In this document: piece after piece, positions 43,949 through 53,318 of the stretch | Layout: every line of letters begins with the position of its first letter | How positions within the stretch are numbered: the first letter of the stretch is position 1 | Source: Microbulbifer aggregans | GTDB lineage: Bacteria; Pseudomonadota; Gammaproteobacteria; Pseudomonadales; Cellvibrionaceae | Assembly: GCF_001750105.1 (NCBI RefSeq) | Contig: NZ_CP014143.1 | Location: forward strand, 2,697,501-2,761,500 | Reading direction: 5' to 3' | DNA length: 64,000 nt | The notes under the pieces: generated by a model | Databases searched by the model: none | What the model was told of the DNA's origin: nothing | What the model saw: only the letters and a program-made list of their open reading frames with translations | Translations under genes and position numbers: made by a program

Positions 43949-44260
43949 GTTTACCTTGTAAATCCGCGCGTTTCCTCGGGGGAAAGAGGTGAGGGTGCGC
44001 TATTGTACCGGTGAAGTGGCGCGGGCGCAGTCATCACCGTTTTGGGGCCCGGGCCAGGCCGGGAATCTGGGGGCGCCCCAAAGATGCAATTGCCGCTTTG
44101 CTGGCGCAACAAATTGGTAGTTTAACTACAATTTTTAGGTGATTTTTTGCTCGGTTGCGCGGTCTGGGGGGAATACTGATAATGCGCAGCCACGTGGCCC
44201 GGGCAGCCCGGAACCCCACGATTTTCCTGCCTACCCATCATATTGCAGAGGTGTCTGACA
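43949..44260. other. Divergent mfd/gap intergenic region
   Basis: This 312-bp region holds no gene. A palindromic block at 44041-44082 has an outer stem TTTGGGGC/GCCCCAAA (44041-44048 with 44075-44082) enclosing CCCGG/CCGGG, so it could fold as a branched hairpin in the mfd-side or gap-side leader. To its right an AT-rich stretch (44107-44148) leads into the gap promoter. Confidence 0.45.
44155..44183 (+). promoter_or_regulatory. Sigma-70 promoter of gap
   Basis: TTGCGC (44155-44160) and GATAAT (44178-44183) are separated by 17 bases, 77 bp before the GTG start. A GC-rich discriminator (GCGCAGCC) follows, a pattern often seen in growth-rate-controlled promoters. Confidence 0.55.
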
Positions 44261-45718
44261 GTGACTCAGAAGCGACCCAAGCCCGCGGATTTTTTCAAGG
44301 ACTGGAAGGAGCGCGAAGCGCTGGCTGAAGCCATGATTCCGATGATTGGCAAGCTCAATCGCGAGCGCAACGTCGGTATTTACATGTACGGCCGCAACCT
44401 GGTGAACCGTTCCGTACTGAGCATCATGAAGGCGCACCGCTTTGTGCGGCAGGTGGAAGAAAACGAGCTTTCCGAGTTCGAAAGCTTCCCGGTGCTGGAA
44501 GCCATCTCCAAGCTGGATCTGGGGCCTGTCCATATCGACCTGGGTACCCTGACCAACAAATATATGCGCGACGATCGCGGCCTGTCCGTCGACCAGTTTG
44601 TTAAGGAAGAGCTGTCGGACGCCGAAGGTGCGGGCAAGCCGATTCCGAAGGCGCGCGACGTTGTGATCTACGGTTTCGGCCGTATCGGCCGCCTGGTGGC
44701 CCGTCTGCTGATCGAAAAGGCCGGTAGTGGCGATGTGCTGCGCCTGCGCGCCATCGTGCTGCGCAAGGGCAAGGCTGACAATGACCTGGTCAAGCGCGCC
44801 TCCCTGCTGCGTCGCGACTCCGTGCACGGCGCTTTCAATGGCACCATCCGCGTGGACGAAGAGACCAGCAGCCTGATCTGCAACGGTAACGAGATCAAGG
44901 TCATCTACGCCAACTCTCCGCAAGAAGTGGACTACACCGCACACGGTATCAACGATGCAATCATCGTTGACAGCACTGGTGTATGGCGTGATGAAGCCGG
45001 CCTGGCCCAGCACCTGGAGTCTCCGGGGGCCGCCAAGGTGATCCTGACTGCGCCGGGCAAAGGCGATATCAAGAACATCGTTTACGGCATCAATAACGGT
45101 GACATCACGCCGGAGGACAAGATCCTGTCCGCCGCGTCCTGTACCACCAACGCTATCGTGCCGGTACTGAAGGCCATGATGGATGGTTTCGGTGTCGAGC
45201 ACGGCCACGTTGAGACGGTACACGCTTACACCAACGACCAGAATCTGATCGACAACTACCACAAGGGTGAGCGTCGTGGCCGTGCAGCCGCGCTGAATAT
45301 GGTGCTGACCGAGACTGGTGCCGCCAAGGCCGTGTCCAAGGCCCTGCCGGAGCTGAAGGGCAAGCTGACCGGAAATGCAATTCGGGTTCCGACTCCGAAC
45401 GTATCCATGGCGATTCTCAACCTGCGCCTGGGTCGGGAGACCACCAAGGACGAGGTGAACGACTACATGCGCGAAGTGGCGCTCCACTCGCCGCTGCGTC
45501 AGCAGATCGACTACACCAACTCTCCGGAAGTGGTGTCCAGCGACTTTGTCGGCTCCCGTCGCGCCTGTGTCTATGACTCGATTGCCACCATCGTCGATGG
45601 CGATAACGCCGTACTCTACTGCTGGTACGACAATGAGTTCGGCTACAGCTGCCAGGTAGTGCGCTGCCTTGAGGATATGGCCGGCGTACAGTACGCGCTG
45701 TTCCCCAAGAAAGACTGA
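44261..45718 (+). CDS. gap: Glyceraldehyde-3-phosphate dehydrogenase, long form
   Basis: A 485-residue enzyme, about 150 longer than usual GAPDH. The first 130 residues are an extra helical domain. The dehydrogenase part starts near 133 with DVVIYGFGRIGRLVARLLI, and the catalytic Cys is in SAASCTTNAIVPVLKAM near 290. Long GAPDHs of this kind are typical of Pseudomonas and marine gammaproteobacteria and sit next to the nqr operon. They are thought to work in gluconeogenesis, but the direction here is inferred. GTG 44261 is chosen with AGAGG nine bases ahead; a TTG at 44243 is in frame. Confidence 0.92.
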   Translation: MTQKRPKPADFFKDWKEREALAEAMIPMIGKLNRERNVGIYMYGRNLVNRSVLSIMKAHRFVRQVEENELSEFESFPVLEAISKLDLGPVHIDLGTLTNKYMRDDRGLSVDQFVKEELSDAEGAGKPIPKARDVVIYGFGRIGRLVARLLIEKAGSGDVLRLRAIVLRKGKADNDLVKRASLLRRDSVHGAFNGTIRVDEETSSLICNGNEIKVIYANSPQEVDYTAHGINDAIIVDSTGVWRDEAGLAQHLESPGAAKVILTAPGKGDIKNIVYGINNGDITPEDKILSAASCTTNAIVPVLKAMMDGFGVEHGHVETVHAYTNDQNLIDNYHKGERRGRAAALNMVLTETGAAKAVSKALPELKGKLTGNAIRVPTPNVSMAILNLRLGRETTKDEVNDYMREVALHSPLRQQIDYTNSPEVVSSDFVGSRRACVYDSIATIVDGDNAVLYCWYDNEFGYSCQVVRCLEDMAGVQYALFPKKD

Positions 45719-46119
45719 ATCTCCCCTCCGTGAGGTTCCGAGGTCGGCGGCCATGTGGGTCGCCGACTGCCCGGTCTGGGTCGCTGTGCGGCCTGACCGG
45801 GGCTCTTATACCCCTTGCTCCCTTCTGCCCCCAACTTCCTGTTTTTCCAGCGAAAAAAACCGCTTGACTGGTCATTTCGGCCGCTTCCGCTCTGGTAATG
45901 CCAGAGGGGCGTCTTTATAATGCGCGCGATTTTGTGGGGCCACCGTGCGCCAAAGAAGTGATTGTCCTTCTGCCCGATTCCGGGTCCAGCGGTTTAAGAC
46001 CTCGCGCGACAGGATTTCCCGGGCGTGCCCGAGTCCAGGCCCGACAGGGGTTAGCCCTTGTCGGCCGGGTACAGCGGCCCGCCCGCAGTCTTTCAAACTA
46101 GAAACTTAGGCATAGGCGT
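45719..46119 (+). promoter_or_regulatory. gap/nqr intergenic region with nqr promoter and structured leader
   Basis: This 401-bp gap has no gene. GTCGGCG/CGCCGAC (45743-45767) is a possible gap terminator stem. TATAAT at 45916-45921 is an exact -10 element followed by GCGCGCGA; the -35 zone (TGGTAA, 45893-45898) is poor, so an activator or an alternative spacing may be involved. TTGACT at 45864-45869 is too far away to pair with it. From that -10 the nqrA leader would be about 190 nt and contains a stable 10-bp hairpin, CCGACAGGGG/CCCTTGTCGG, at 46041-46064 with loop TTAG. Confidence 0.5.
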
Positions 46120-47460
46120 ATGAGAAAGATCCGTCGGGGATTGGATTTACCCATATCCGGCGCGCCCAAGCAGGCCATCCAGGATGGACCTGCGCTCAAG
46201 ACCGTCGCTGTACTCGGCCCCGATTACCACGGGATGAAGCCGACCATGGCGGTGGCAGAGGGGGATCGCGTCAAACTCGGACAGTTGCTGTTCAGCGATA
46301 AGAAGACCGAAGGTGTGCGTTACACGGCGCCGGCCGCTGGTCGCGTGGCGGCTATCAACCGCGGTGCCCGTCGCGTCCTGCAGTCCGTCGTTATCGAGAT
46401 TGACGGCGACGAAGCGGAAGAGTTCGCTTCCTACGGTGCTGACCAGTTGGCCACCCTGAACGGTGAGCAGGTTCGTGAGAATCTGATCCAGTCCGGTCTC
46501 TGGACCGCGCTGCGCACTCGCCCGTACAGCAAGGTGCCGGCGCTGGATGCCGAGCCCGAGGCGATCTTCATCAACGCCATGGACACCAACCCGCTGGCGG
46601 CGGATCCCGCAGTCATCATTGCCGAGCAGCGCAAGGCATTTGAGCAGGGTGTTCTGGTGCTTTCCCGCCTGGCGGATACGACTTTCGTCTGTACCGCACC
46701 CGATGCCGATATCCCGGTGCCCAGCGTTTCCGGTGTCAGCCGTGAAACCTTTGCCGGTCCGCATCCGGCTGGCCTGTCCGGTACTCACATTCACTTCCTG
46801 CGCCCCGTAAAGGCTGGCCGGAGTGTCTGGACCATCAACTATCAGGACGTGATCGCGGTGGGCAAGCTGTTCACCACTGGTCGCCTGTACACCGACCGTG
46901 TTGTCGCCCTGGCTGGACCGCGGGTCAAGCAGCCGCGCCTGCTGCGCACCCGTCTTGGTGCCGACCTCAACACCCTGGTGAACGGCGAGACCGTTGGTGA
47001 CGACAACCGGGTCGTTTCCGGTTCTGTTTTCGGTGGCCGCACCGCCGAGGGCCCGCTGGCGTTCCTCGGTCGTTACCACAACCAGGTCAGCGTGCTGCAG
47101 GAGGGCCGTGAGCGTCCGTTCCTGCACTACCTGCGTGCCGGTAACAAGCGTTTCTCCGCGCTGCCGATCTACCTGTCAGGCCTCTTCAAAGGCAAGAAGT
47201 TTGACTTCACCACCAGCACCAATGGCTCCGAGCGTGCCATGGTGCCGATCGGTGCCTATGAGCGCGTGATGCCGCTGGACATCCTGCCGACTCAGTTGCT
47301 GCGAGCGCTGATCGTGGGCGATACCGCCTCGGCCCAGCAACTGGGTGCCCTGGAGCTGGATGAAGAAGATCTGGCCCTGTGCACTTTCATCTGCCCGGGC
47401 AAGTACGAGTACGGCCCCATTTTGCGGGACAACCTGACCCGTATTGAGAAGGAGGGTTAA
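46120..47460 (+). CDS. nqrA: Na+-translocating NADH-quinone reductase subunit A
   Basis: A 446-residue peripheral subunit of the NQR complex, which couples NADH oxidation and ubiquinone reduction to Na+ export. NqrA binds quinone near the membrane surface. The family start [14 protein letters not shown] is followed by a lipoyl-like fold ([16 protein letters not shown]) and the Rossmann-like core with [18 protein letters not shown]. The C-terminus ends with the Cys-containing [12 protein letters not shown]. It opens a six-gene operon with 2-bp spacing to nqrB. Confidence 0.96.
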   Translation: MRKIRRGLDLPISGAPKQAIQDGPALKTVAVLGPDYHGMKPTMAVAEGDRVKLGQLLFSDKKTEGVRYTAPAAGRVAAINRGARRVLQSVVIEIDGDEAEEFASYGADQLATLNGEQVRENLIQSGLWTALRTRPYSKVPALDAEPEAIFINAMDTNPLAADPAVIIAEQRKAFEQGVLVLSRLADTTFVCTAPDADIPVPSVSGVSRETFAGPHPAGLSGTHIHFLRPVKAGRSVWTINYQDVIAVGKLFTTGRLYTDRVVALAGPRVKQPRLLRTRLGADLNTLVNGETVGDDNRVVSGSVFGGRTAEGPLAFLGRYHNQVSVLQEGRERPFLHYLRAGNKRFSALPIYLSGLFKGKKFDFTTSTNGSERAMVPIGAYERVMPLDILPTQLLRALIVGDTASAQQLGALELDEEDLALCTFICPGKYEYGPILRDNLTRIEKEG

Positions 47461-47462
47461 GG

Positions 47463-48674
47463 ATGATGCGCAAATTCCTCGATTCCATTGAGCCGCACTT
47501 CCACAAGGGCGGTAAATACGAAAAGTTCTACGCGCTCTACGAAGCGATCGACACTGGTCTGTTCCAGCCCGCCGACCGCACCAAGACCACTGCCCATGTG
47601 CGTGACGGCATTGACCTGAAGCGCATCATGATCAGCGTGTGGGCCTGTGCGATGCTGGCCGCATTCTGGGGCATGTGGAATATCGGTTATCAGTCCAACC
47701 TGATTATCGCCGATATGGGCGCGACCGAGTTCGACGGCTGGCGCCACGCCATTATTGGTGCTCTGACCAGCTACAACCCGGCCAGCACCTGGGACAACTT
47801 TGTCTACGGTGCCATGTTCTTCCTGCCGATCTACCTCACCACTTTCGTGGTGGGCGGCATCTGGGAAGTGCTGTTCGCGGCGGTACGTGGCCACGAGGTC
47901 AACGAAGGCTTCTTCGTAACCTCTATCCTGTTCGCACTGAGCTGCCCGCCGGACCTGCCGCTGTGGCTGGTTGCCATGGGTATCAGCTTCGGCGTTGTGA
48001 TCGGCAAGGAAGTGTTCGGTGGTACCGGCAAAAACTTCCTGAACCCGGCGCTGACCGGCCGCGCATTCCTGTACTTTGCTTACCCGGCATCCATGTCCGG
48101 TGACATGGTGTGGACTGCGGTTGATGGTTACACCGGTGCCACTGCGCTGTCCGTACTGGCCAGCGAAGGCGTGCAGAACGGTGTTGTCAACGCTGCTTCC
48201 GGTCCGCTGACCTGGTGGGATGCCTTCTTCGGCAACATGCACGGCTCCATCGGTGAGACTTCCACCTTTGTGATCCTGATCGCTGGTGCGATCCTGATGA
48301 GCATGAAGATCGCCAGCTGGCGTATTGTGGCCGGCACCATGCTGGGCATGATGGCGACAGCCACGCTGTTCAACTTTATCGGTTCCGATACCAACCTCTT
48401 CTTCAATGTGCCCTGGTACTGGCACCTGGTAGTAGGCGGTTTTGCATTCGGCCTGATCTTTATGACCACCGACCCGGTGTCCGCGGCGATGACCAATCTG
48501 AGCCGCTGGTACTACGGCATCCTGATCGGTGTTATGACCGTCCTGATTCGTGTCGTGAACCCGGCCTTCCCGGAAGGCATCATGCTGGCGATCCTGTTCG
48601 CCAACCTGTTCGCGCCGCTGTTTGACCACTTCGTGGTGCAGTCCAATATCAAACGGAGGTTGGCACGTGGCTAA
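47463..48674 (+). CDS. nqrB: Na+-translocating NADH-quinone reductase subunit B
   Basis: A 403-residue membrane subunit with about ten helices. It carries riboflavin and a covalent FMN; the attachment Thr is in [10 protein letters not shown] near residue 222, where the motif is S/TGAT. The glycine-rich [19 protein letters not shown] stretch and [12 protein letters not shown] fit the family. NqrB is thought to hold the Na+ path. It overlaps nqrC by 8 bp. Covalent FMN is added by the apbE product of the same operon. Confidence 0.96.
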   Translation: MMRKFLDSIEPHFHKGGKYEKFYALYEAIDTGLFQPADRTKTTAHVRDGIDLKRIMISVWACAMLAAFWGMWNIGYQSNLIIADMGATEFDGWRHAIIGALTSYNPASTWDNFVYGAMFFLPIYLTTFVVGGIWEVLFAAVRGHEVNEGFFVTSILFALSCPPDLPLWLVAMGISFGVVIGKEVFGGTGKNFLNPALTGRAFLYFAYPASMSGDMVWTAVDGYTGATALSVLASEGVQNGVVNAASGPLTWWDAFFGNMHGSIGETSTFVILIAGAILMSMKIASWRIVAGTMLGMMATATLFNFIGSDTNLFFNVPWYWHLVVGGFAFGLIFMTTDPVSAAMTNLSRWYYGILIGVMTVLIRVVNPAFPEGIMLAILFANLFAPLFDHFVVQSNIKRRLARG

Positions 48675-49449
48675 TAAAGATTCCGTCAAGGGAACACTGA
48701 TCGTAGCCCTGGTGCTGTGTATCGTCTGTTCCGTTATCGTCTCCACCGCCGCGGTGATGCTGAAGCCGATGCAGCAATCCAATGCTGCACTGGACCTGAA
48801 GCGCAACGTGCTGCTGGCCGGTGGCCTGATCGATCCGTCTGAGACAGGTCGTGCAGCGGTTGAGGAGGCGTTTGCCAACGTCACCACAAAATACGTAGAT
48901 CTGCGCACCGGTCAGTTCACTGACGAGGCTCCGGCTGGCGGCAGCGGCCGTGCGGCAGCCAAGATCCCGTCTGCCAGTGAAAAGCTGGATGCCGAGCAGG
49001 ACATCGCCAAGATCATTCGCCGGGAAAACATCAAGGAAGTTTACCTGGTCGAGGAAAATGGCGAGCTCAAGAAGATCATCCTGCCGGTACGCGGTTACGG
49101 CCTGTGGGGCCAGCTGTACGGCTTCCTGGCTCTGCAGAACGACCTCAATACCGTTGCCGGTATCGGTTTCTACGAGCACAAGGAAACTCCGGGGCTGGGC
49201 GGCGAAGTCGATAACCCGAACTGGAAAAGCATCTGGGAAGGCAAGAAAGCCTACGCCGCCGATGGTGACGTTGCCCTGAGCGTGATCAAGGGCAGTGTCG
49301 ACCAGAACACCCCGAATGCAGAGTACAAGGTCGACGGTCTGTCCGGCGCGACCCTGACCAGCAAGGGTGTCGATAACCTGGTTGAATTCTGGCTCGGCAG
49401 TGAGGGCTACGGTCCCTTCCTGAAAAACCTGAAAGCAGGGGAGGCGTAA
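48667..49449 (+). CDS. nqrC: Na+-translocating NADH-quinone reductase subunit C
   Basis: A 260-residue subunit with one N-terminal helix ([21 protein letters not shown]) and a periplasmic FMN domain. The FMN attachment Thr is in [13 protein letters not shown] near 225. GTG 48667 has GGAGG six bases ahead; upstream in-frame ATG 48622 lies deep in nqrB and is rejected. NqrC receives electrons from NqrF's side through a membrane iron centre and passes them to NqrB. Confidence 0.95.
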   Translation: MANKDSVKGTLIVALVLCIVCSVIVSTAAVMLKPMQQSNAALDLKRNVLLAGGLIDPSETGRAAVEEAFANVTTKYVDLRTGQFTDEAPAGGSGRAAAKIPSASEKLDAEQDIAKIIRRENIKEVYLVEENGELKKIILPVRGYGLWGQLYGFLALQNDLNTVAGIGFYEHKETPGLGGEVDNPNWKSIWEGKKAYAADGDVALSVIKGSVDQNTPNAEYKVDGLSGATLTSKGVDNLVEFWLGSEGYGPFLKNLKAGEA

Positions 49450-49451
49450 GC

Positions 49452-50108
49452 ATGAAAGTTAAAGATACTCTGCTGGAACCCATTTTTAACAATAACCCGA
49501 TCGCCCTGCAGATCCTCGGTATCTGTTCCGCACTGGCAGTAACCAGCTCCATGAAAGTGACGCTGGTAATGTGTGTGGCCCTGACCGTGGTGGTTTGCTG
49601 CTCCAACGTGCTGGTATCCCTGATCCGCACCCAGATCCCGAACAGCATCCGCATCATTGTGCAGATGACGGTGATTGCCTCGTTGGTAATCCTCGTGGAT
49701 CAGGTGATCAAGGCCCTGGCCTACGACATCTCCAAGCAGCTGTCGGTATTCGTTGGTTTGATCATCACCAACTGTATCGTGATGGGCCGCGCCGAGGCGT
49801 TCGCAATGAAGAATGGCCCTGTGGCCAGCTTCTTCGACGGCCTGGGTAACGGTCTCGGCTACAGTGTGATTCTGATCGGCCTGGCGTTTATTCGTGAACT
49901 GTTCGGTGCTGGCAAACTGCTGGGTGTCACCATTCTGGAAACCGTTAACAACGGTGGTTGGTATGTACCCAACGGTATGCTGCTGCTGCCGCCCAGTGCC
50001 TTCTTCCTGATCGGTCTGTTCATCTGGGCGATCCGCACCTGGAAGCCGGCGCAGGTTGAAGAAGAAGAGTTCAAGATTGCGCCGAACAGCAAAGCGCAGG
50101 AGGCCTGA
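49452..50108 (+). CDS. nqrD: Na+-translocating NADH-quinone reductase subunit D
   Basis: A 218-residue six-helix membrane protein related to RnfE. It and NqrE are inverted homologous halves that together hold an iron centre; the Cys-containing helix segments are [17 protein letters not shown] and [17 protein letters not shown], with the conserved Cys in TNC. The acidic C-terminal tail is cytoplasmic. ATG 49452 is 2 bp after the nqrC stop, with GGAGG within the end of nqrC. Confidence 0.95.
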   Translation: MKVKDTLLEPIFNNNPIALQILGICSALAVTSSMKVTLVMCVALTVVVCCSNVLVSLIRTQIPNSIRIIVQMTVIASLVILVDQVIKALAYDISKQLSVFVGLIITNCIVMGRAEAFAMKNGPVASFFDGLGNGLGYSVILIGLAFIRELFGAGKLLGVTILETVNNGGWYVPNGMLLLPPSAFFLIGLFIWAIRTWKPAQVEEEEFKIAPNSKAQEA

Positions 50109-50111
50109 TAA

Positions 50112-50720
50112 GTGGAACATTATATTTCTCTGATTGTCCGGGCCGTCTTCGTTGAGAACATGGCGCTGGCCTTCTTCCTTGGCATGTGTACTTTCCTGGC
50201 GGTGTCCAAGAAAGTGGATGCGGCCATTGGCCTCGGTGTAGCGGTAATCTTCGTACTGACGCTGACCGTCCCGGTGAACAACCTGATCTACACCTACCTG
50301 CTGAAGGATGGTGCACTGGCGTGGGCCGGTTATCCGGATGTGGATCTGAGCTTCCTGGGTCTGCTGTCCTACATCGGTGTAATTGCTGCACTGGTACAGA
50401 TCCTGGAGATGTTCCTGGATAAGTATGTACCGGCGCTCTACAACGCCCTGGGTGTATTCCTGCCTCTGATTACCGTGAACTGCGCCATCATGGGTGCGTC
50501 CCTGTTCATGGTGGAGCGCGAATACAACTTTGGTGAGAGCGTTGCTTATGGTTTCGGTGCTGGCCTCGGCTGGGCCCTGGCCATTACCGCACTGGCCGGT
50601 ATCCGCGAAAAACTCAAGTACAGTGATGTACCTGAAGGCCTGAAGGGCCTGGGTATCACCTTTATCACCGTAGGTCTGATGTCCCTGGGCTTCATGTCCT
50701 TCGGCGGTATCGATATCTAA
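50112..50720 (+). CDS. nqrE: Na+-translocating NADH-quinone reductase subunit E
   Basis: A 202-residue six-helix membrane protein, homologous to RnfA and partner of NqrD. The conserved Cys positions are in [13 protein letters not shown] near 26 and [19 protein letters not shown] near 120, which ligate the shared 2Fe-2S centre across the membrane. It starts with GTG 50112, 3 bp after nqrD. Confidence 0.95.
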   Translation: MEHYISLIVRAVFVENMALAFFLGMCTFLAVSKKVDAAIGLGVAVIFVLTLTVPVNNLIYTYLLKDGALAWAGYPDVDLSFLGLLSYIGVIAALVQILEMFLDKYVPALYNALGVFLPLITVNCAIMGASLFMVEREYNFGESVAYGFGAGLGWALAITALAGIREKLKYSDVPEGLKGLGITFITVGLMSLGFMSFGGIDI

Positions 50721-50738
50721 GCGGGGGAGCGCATTAGC

Positions 50739-51962
50739 ATGAATCTGGAAATTATTCTCGGCGTTGTGATGTTCACCATCATCGTGATTGCGCTGGTGGC
50801 GGTCATTCTCGTCGCCCGCTCGCGCCTGGTGAACACCGGTAACGTCAACATCCTGGTCAACGGTGAGAAGACTCTCACCGTTCCCGCCGGCGGCAAGCTG
50901 CTGCAGACCCTGGCAGCCAACAACCTCTTCCTGGCTTCTGCCTGTGGTGGCGGCGGCAGCTGCGCGCAGTGCACCTGTAAAGTGATTTCCGGTGGTGGCG
51001 ATATGCTGCCGACGGAAGCGGCTCACTTTACACCGCGTGAAGCGAAGCAGGGCAAGCGTCTCTCCTGTCAGGTTGCTGTAAAGCAGGACATGGAAATCGA
51101 GGTGCCGGAAGAAGTGTTCGGTGTGAAGCAGTGGGAGTGCACTGTGGAATCCAACCCGAACGTGGCTACCTTCATTAAGGAGCTGACCCTGAAGCTTCCG
51201 GAAGGCGAGAACGTCGACTTCCGTGCTGGCGGTTATGTTCAGCTGGAGGCGCCGCCCCATCACGTCAAGTTCTCCGATTTCGATATCGAAGAGGAATACC
51301 GTGGTGACTGGGAGCATTTCGGCTTCTTTAACCTGGAATCCAAGGTGACCGAGCCTGTAGTGCGCGCCTATTCCATGGCGAACTACCCGGAAGAAAAGGG
51401 TGTTGTGAAGTTCAACATCCGTATCGCAACCCCGCCGCCCCGCACTGAGGGCGTACCTCCGGGTCAGATGTCTTCCTACGTATTCAGCCTGAAGCCGGGT
51501 GACAAGATCCGCGTATACGGTCCCTTCGGTGAGTTCTTCGCCAAGGAAACCGATAACGAAATGGTCTTCATCGGTGGTGGTGCCGGTATGGCGCCGATGC
51601 GTTCGCACATCTTTGACCAGCTCAAGCGCCTGAACTCCAAGCGCAAGATCAGCTTCTGGTACGGTGCACGCTCCCTCCGTGAGATGTTCTACGAAGATGA
51701 CTACAACGGTCTGCAGGAAGAGTTCGATAACTTCCAGTGGCATGTTGCTCTGTCTGATCCGCAGCCGGAAGACAACTGGACGGGCTACACCGGCTTCATC
51801 CACAACGTTGTCTACGAGAACTACCTCAAGGACCACCCCGCTCCGGAAGACTGTGAGTACTACATGTGTGGGCCGCCCATGATGAACGCAGCAGTAATCA
51901 ACATGCTGAAGGATCTGGGTGTTGAGGATGAAAACATCCTGCTTGACGACTTCGGTGGCTGA
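50739..51962 (+). CDS. nqrF: Na+-translocating NADH-quinone reductase subunit F
   Basis: A 407-residue NADH-oxidising subunit. One N-terminal membrane helix is followed by a plant-type 2Fe-2S domain with the ligand pattern [12 protein letters not shown] near 70-81 and a fourth Cys in RLSCQV near 113. The FAD domain has RAYSMANYP near 210 and the NADH domain [17 protein letters not shown] near 275 and [10 protein letters not shown] near 378. Electrons enter the complex here. The apbE frame starts 5 bp after its stop. Confidence 0.96.
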   Translation: MNLEIILGVVMFTIIVIALVAVILVARSRLVNTGNVNILVNGEKTLTVPAGGKLLQTLAANNLFLASACGGGGSCAQCTCKVISGGGDMLPTEAAHFTPREAKQGKRLSCQVAVKQDMEIEVPEEVFGVKQWECTVESNPNVATFIKELTLKLPEGENVDFRAGGYVQLEAPPHHVKFSDFDIEEEYRGDWEHFGFFNLESKVTEPVVRAYSMANYPEEKGVVKFNIRIATPPPRTEGVPPGQMSSYVFSLKPGDKIRVYGPFGEFFAKETDNEMVFIGGGAGMAPMRSHIFDQLKRLNSKRKISFWYGARSLREMFYEDDYNGLQEEFDNFQWHVALSDPQPEDNWTGYTGFIHNVVYENYLKDHPAPEDCEYYMCGPPMMNAAVINMLKDLGVEDENILLDDFGG

Positions 51963-51967
51963 TTGAA

Positions 51968-53041
51968 GTGATTAGTCTGCTCGATTTCAAACGAGTGCCG
52001 ACAACAACAAAAACAGGGCCCGTAAACAGGGCCCTGTTTTTGCTTTTCGGGCTGCTGTTTTTTTCTGTCGGATGTACACCGCGAGAAGATGTATGGCGTT
52101 TGAGCGGGCCCACCATGGGCACGCGCTATCACATCACCGTGGTCAACCCGCCGGCTGCCATCGACAGGGCTGAGTTACTGGCCGCTGTCGATGAAGAGCT
52201 CGAGGCGGTGAACCGGGAAATGTCTACCTACATCCCGGACTCCGAATTGATGCGCTTCAACCGAGGGCCCGTCGGGGAGGCAGTACCGGTCAGCCGGCAT
52301 CTGGCCGAGGTGGTGGAGCTGTCCCTGGATATCTCCCAGCGCAGTAAGGGCGCTTTCGACATTACGGTAGGGCCGCTGGTCAACCTCTGGGGCTTCGGTC
52401 CCAGGCCGGAACCGGAGGCCACGCCGAGCGATACGGAAATTGCCGCTTTGCTCGAAACCGTGGGTTCCGACGCGCTGCGTCTGGAGCGGAATCCGGATCG
52501 ACTGACCCGCAAGCGCCCGGTTGAGCTGGACCTGTCAGCGATCGCCAAAGGGCACGGTGTCGACCGGGTCGCCCGGCTGCTTGAGCAGCGCGGTATCGAC
52601 AACTACCTGGTCGAAATCGGTGGCGAGTTACGCACACTTGGTATGAATCCAAAGGGTGCTAAATGGCGCATCGGTATCGAAAAACCGGTTGCCACCGGCA
52701 ACGTGGTGCAGGTTCCTGTTGAAATCAGCGGGTTTGCCATGGCCACCAGCGGTGATTACCGCAACTATTACGAGCGGGATGGTGTTCGCTACGCGCACAG
52801 CATCGACCCGAGAGACGGACGACCATTGCAGCACCGTCTCGCCTCGGTAACCGTGATTGCTGACAGCTGTGCCGAGGCTGATGGCCTTGCCACGGCGCTC
52901 AATGTGATGGGTGCCGAGGCCGGGTTACAATTGGCTGAGCGGGAGGGGCTCGCCGTTTATATGCTGGTCAAGTCGGACGAGGGTTTTGAACCGATCGCCA
53001 GCACTGCCTTCCAACCGTTTTTAGAGAGGTCTGCGAAGTGA
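51968..53041 (+). CDS. apbE: FMN transferase ApbE (lipoprotein)
   Basis: A 357-residue flavin transferase that attaches FMN to Thr in NqrB and NqrC. A lipoprotein signal ends FFSVGC at Cys36, giving a periplasmic enzyme tethered to the membrane. The family core includes GPTMGTRYHITV near 45, SAIAKGHGVDRVARLL near 190, EIGGELRTLG near 217 and the HSIDPRDGRP metal/flavin site near 278. The GTG start at 51968 is required for a basic n-region before the hydrophobic stretch. An intrinsic-terminator-like hairpin lies inside codons 15-25, which is unusual. The stop overlaps the nqrM start region. Confidence 0.93.
   Translation: MISLLDFKRVPTTTKTGPVNRALFLLFGLLFFSVGCTPREDVWRLSGPTMGTRYHITVVNPPAAIDRAELLAAVDEELEAVNREMSTYIPDSELMRFNRGPVGEAVPVSRHLAEVVELSLDISQRSKGAFDITVGPLVNLWGFGPRPEPEATPSDTEIAALLETVGSDALRLERNPDRLTRKRPVELDLSAIAKGHGVDRVARLLEQRGIDNYLVEIGGELRTLGMNPKGAKWRIGIEKPVATGNVVQVPVEISGFAMATSGDYRNYYERDGVRYAHSIDPRDGRPLQHRLASVTVIADSCAEADGLATALNVMGAEAGLQLAEREGLAVYMLVKSDEGFEPIASTAFQPFLERSAK
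52010..52041 (+). terminator. Intrinsic terminator inside the apbE reading frame
   Basis: The arms AAAACAGGGCCC (52010-52021) and GGGCCCTGTTTT (52029-52040) pair perfectly over 12 bp with a 7-base loop, and the strand ends in a T-run. It has all features of a Rho-independent terminator, 48 bp after the nqrF stop, yet lies inside the apbE signal-peptide coding region. Confidence 0.75.
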
Positions 53042-53277
53042 TGATTTATGTTTTTGCGTTTATCGCCGTTGCACTGGTGATAACCGGTATGGCCCTGGGT
53101 GCCATCATCCAGAATAAGCCCCTAAAGGGCAGCTGTGGTGGCCTCAACAATATCGGTATGAAGCAGGACTGTGCGATCTGCGGTGGCGATGACGACGAGT
53201 GCCGCAAAGAGCAAGAGCGCCAGCAGCGCGAAGCGCAGACCCAGGACCTGGCCTACGACGCAACAAAGCGCCAGTAA
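53041..53277 (+). CDS. nqrM: NQR maturation protein NqrM
   Basis: A 78-residue protein needed to assemble NQR, probably by delivering iron to the NqrD/NqrE centre. It has an N-terminal helix (IYVFAFIAVALVITGMALGA) and then the family's Cys cluster: GSCGGLNN, DCAICGG and DDEC, four cysteines in about 25 residues. ATG 53041 overlaps the apbE TGA (TGATG); GTG 53038 is one codon upstream. The tail is charged and rich in Gln and Arg. It closes the nqr gene set. Confidence 0.93.
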   Translation: MIYVFAFIAVALVITGMALGAIIQNKPLKGSCGGLNNIGMKQDCAICGGDDDECRKEQERQQREAQTQDLAYDATKRQ

Positions 53278-53318
53278 ACTCAACAAGTACAACAAATCAG
53301 AATTATTAGAGCTGTTAG

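Noticed and set aside
44231..45754. A 507-codon minus-strand frame opposite gap
   Set aside because: It mirrors the full gap gene; codon bias alone explains the lack of stops. The GAPDH motifs on the plus strand are decisive.
47457..48908. A 483-codon minus-strand frame opposite nqrB/nqrC
   Set aside because: It has antisense composition, no domain, and no ribosome site; nqrB and nqrC are certain.
49407..51836. An 809-codon open frame on the minus strand across nqrC-F
   Set aside because: It is antisense to well-conserved nqr genes, is rich in His/Gln/Arg as expected from a reversed GC-biased codon pattern, and resembles no family.
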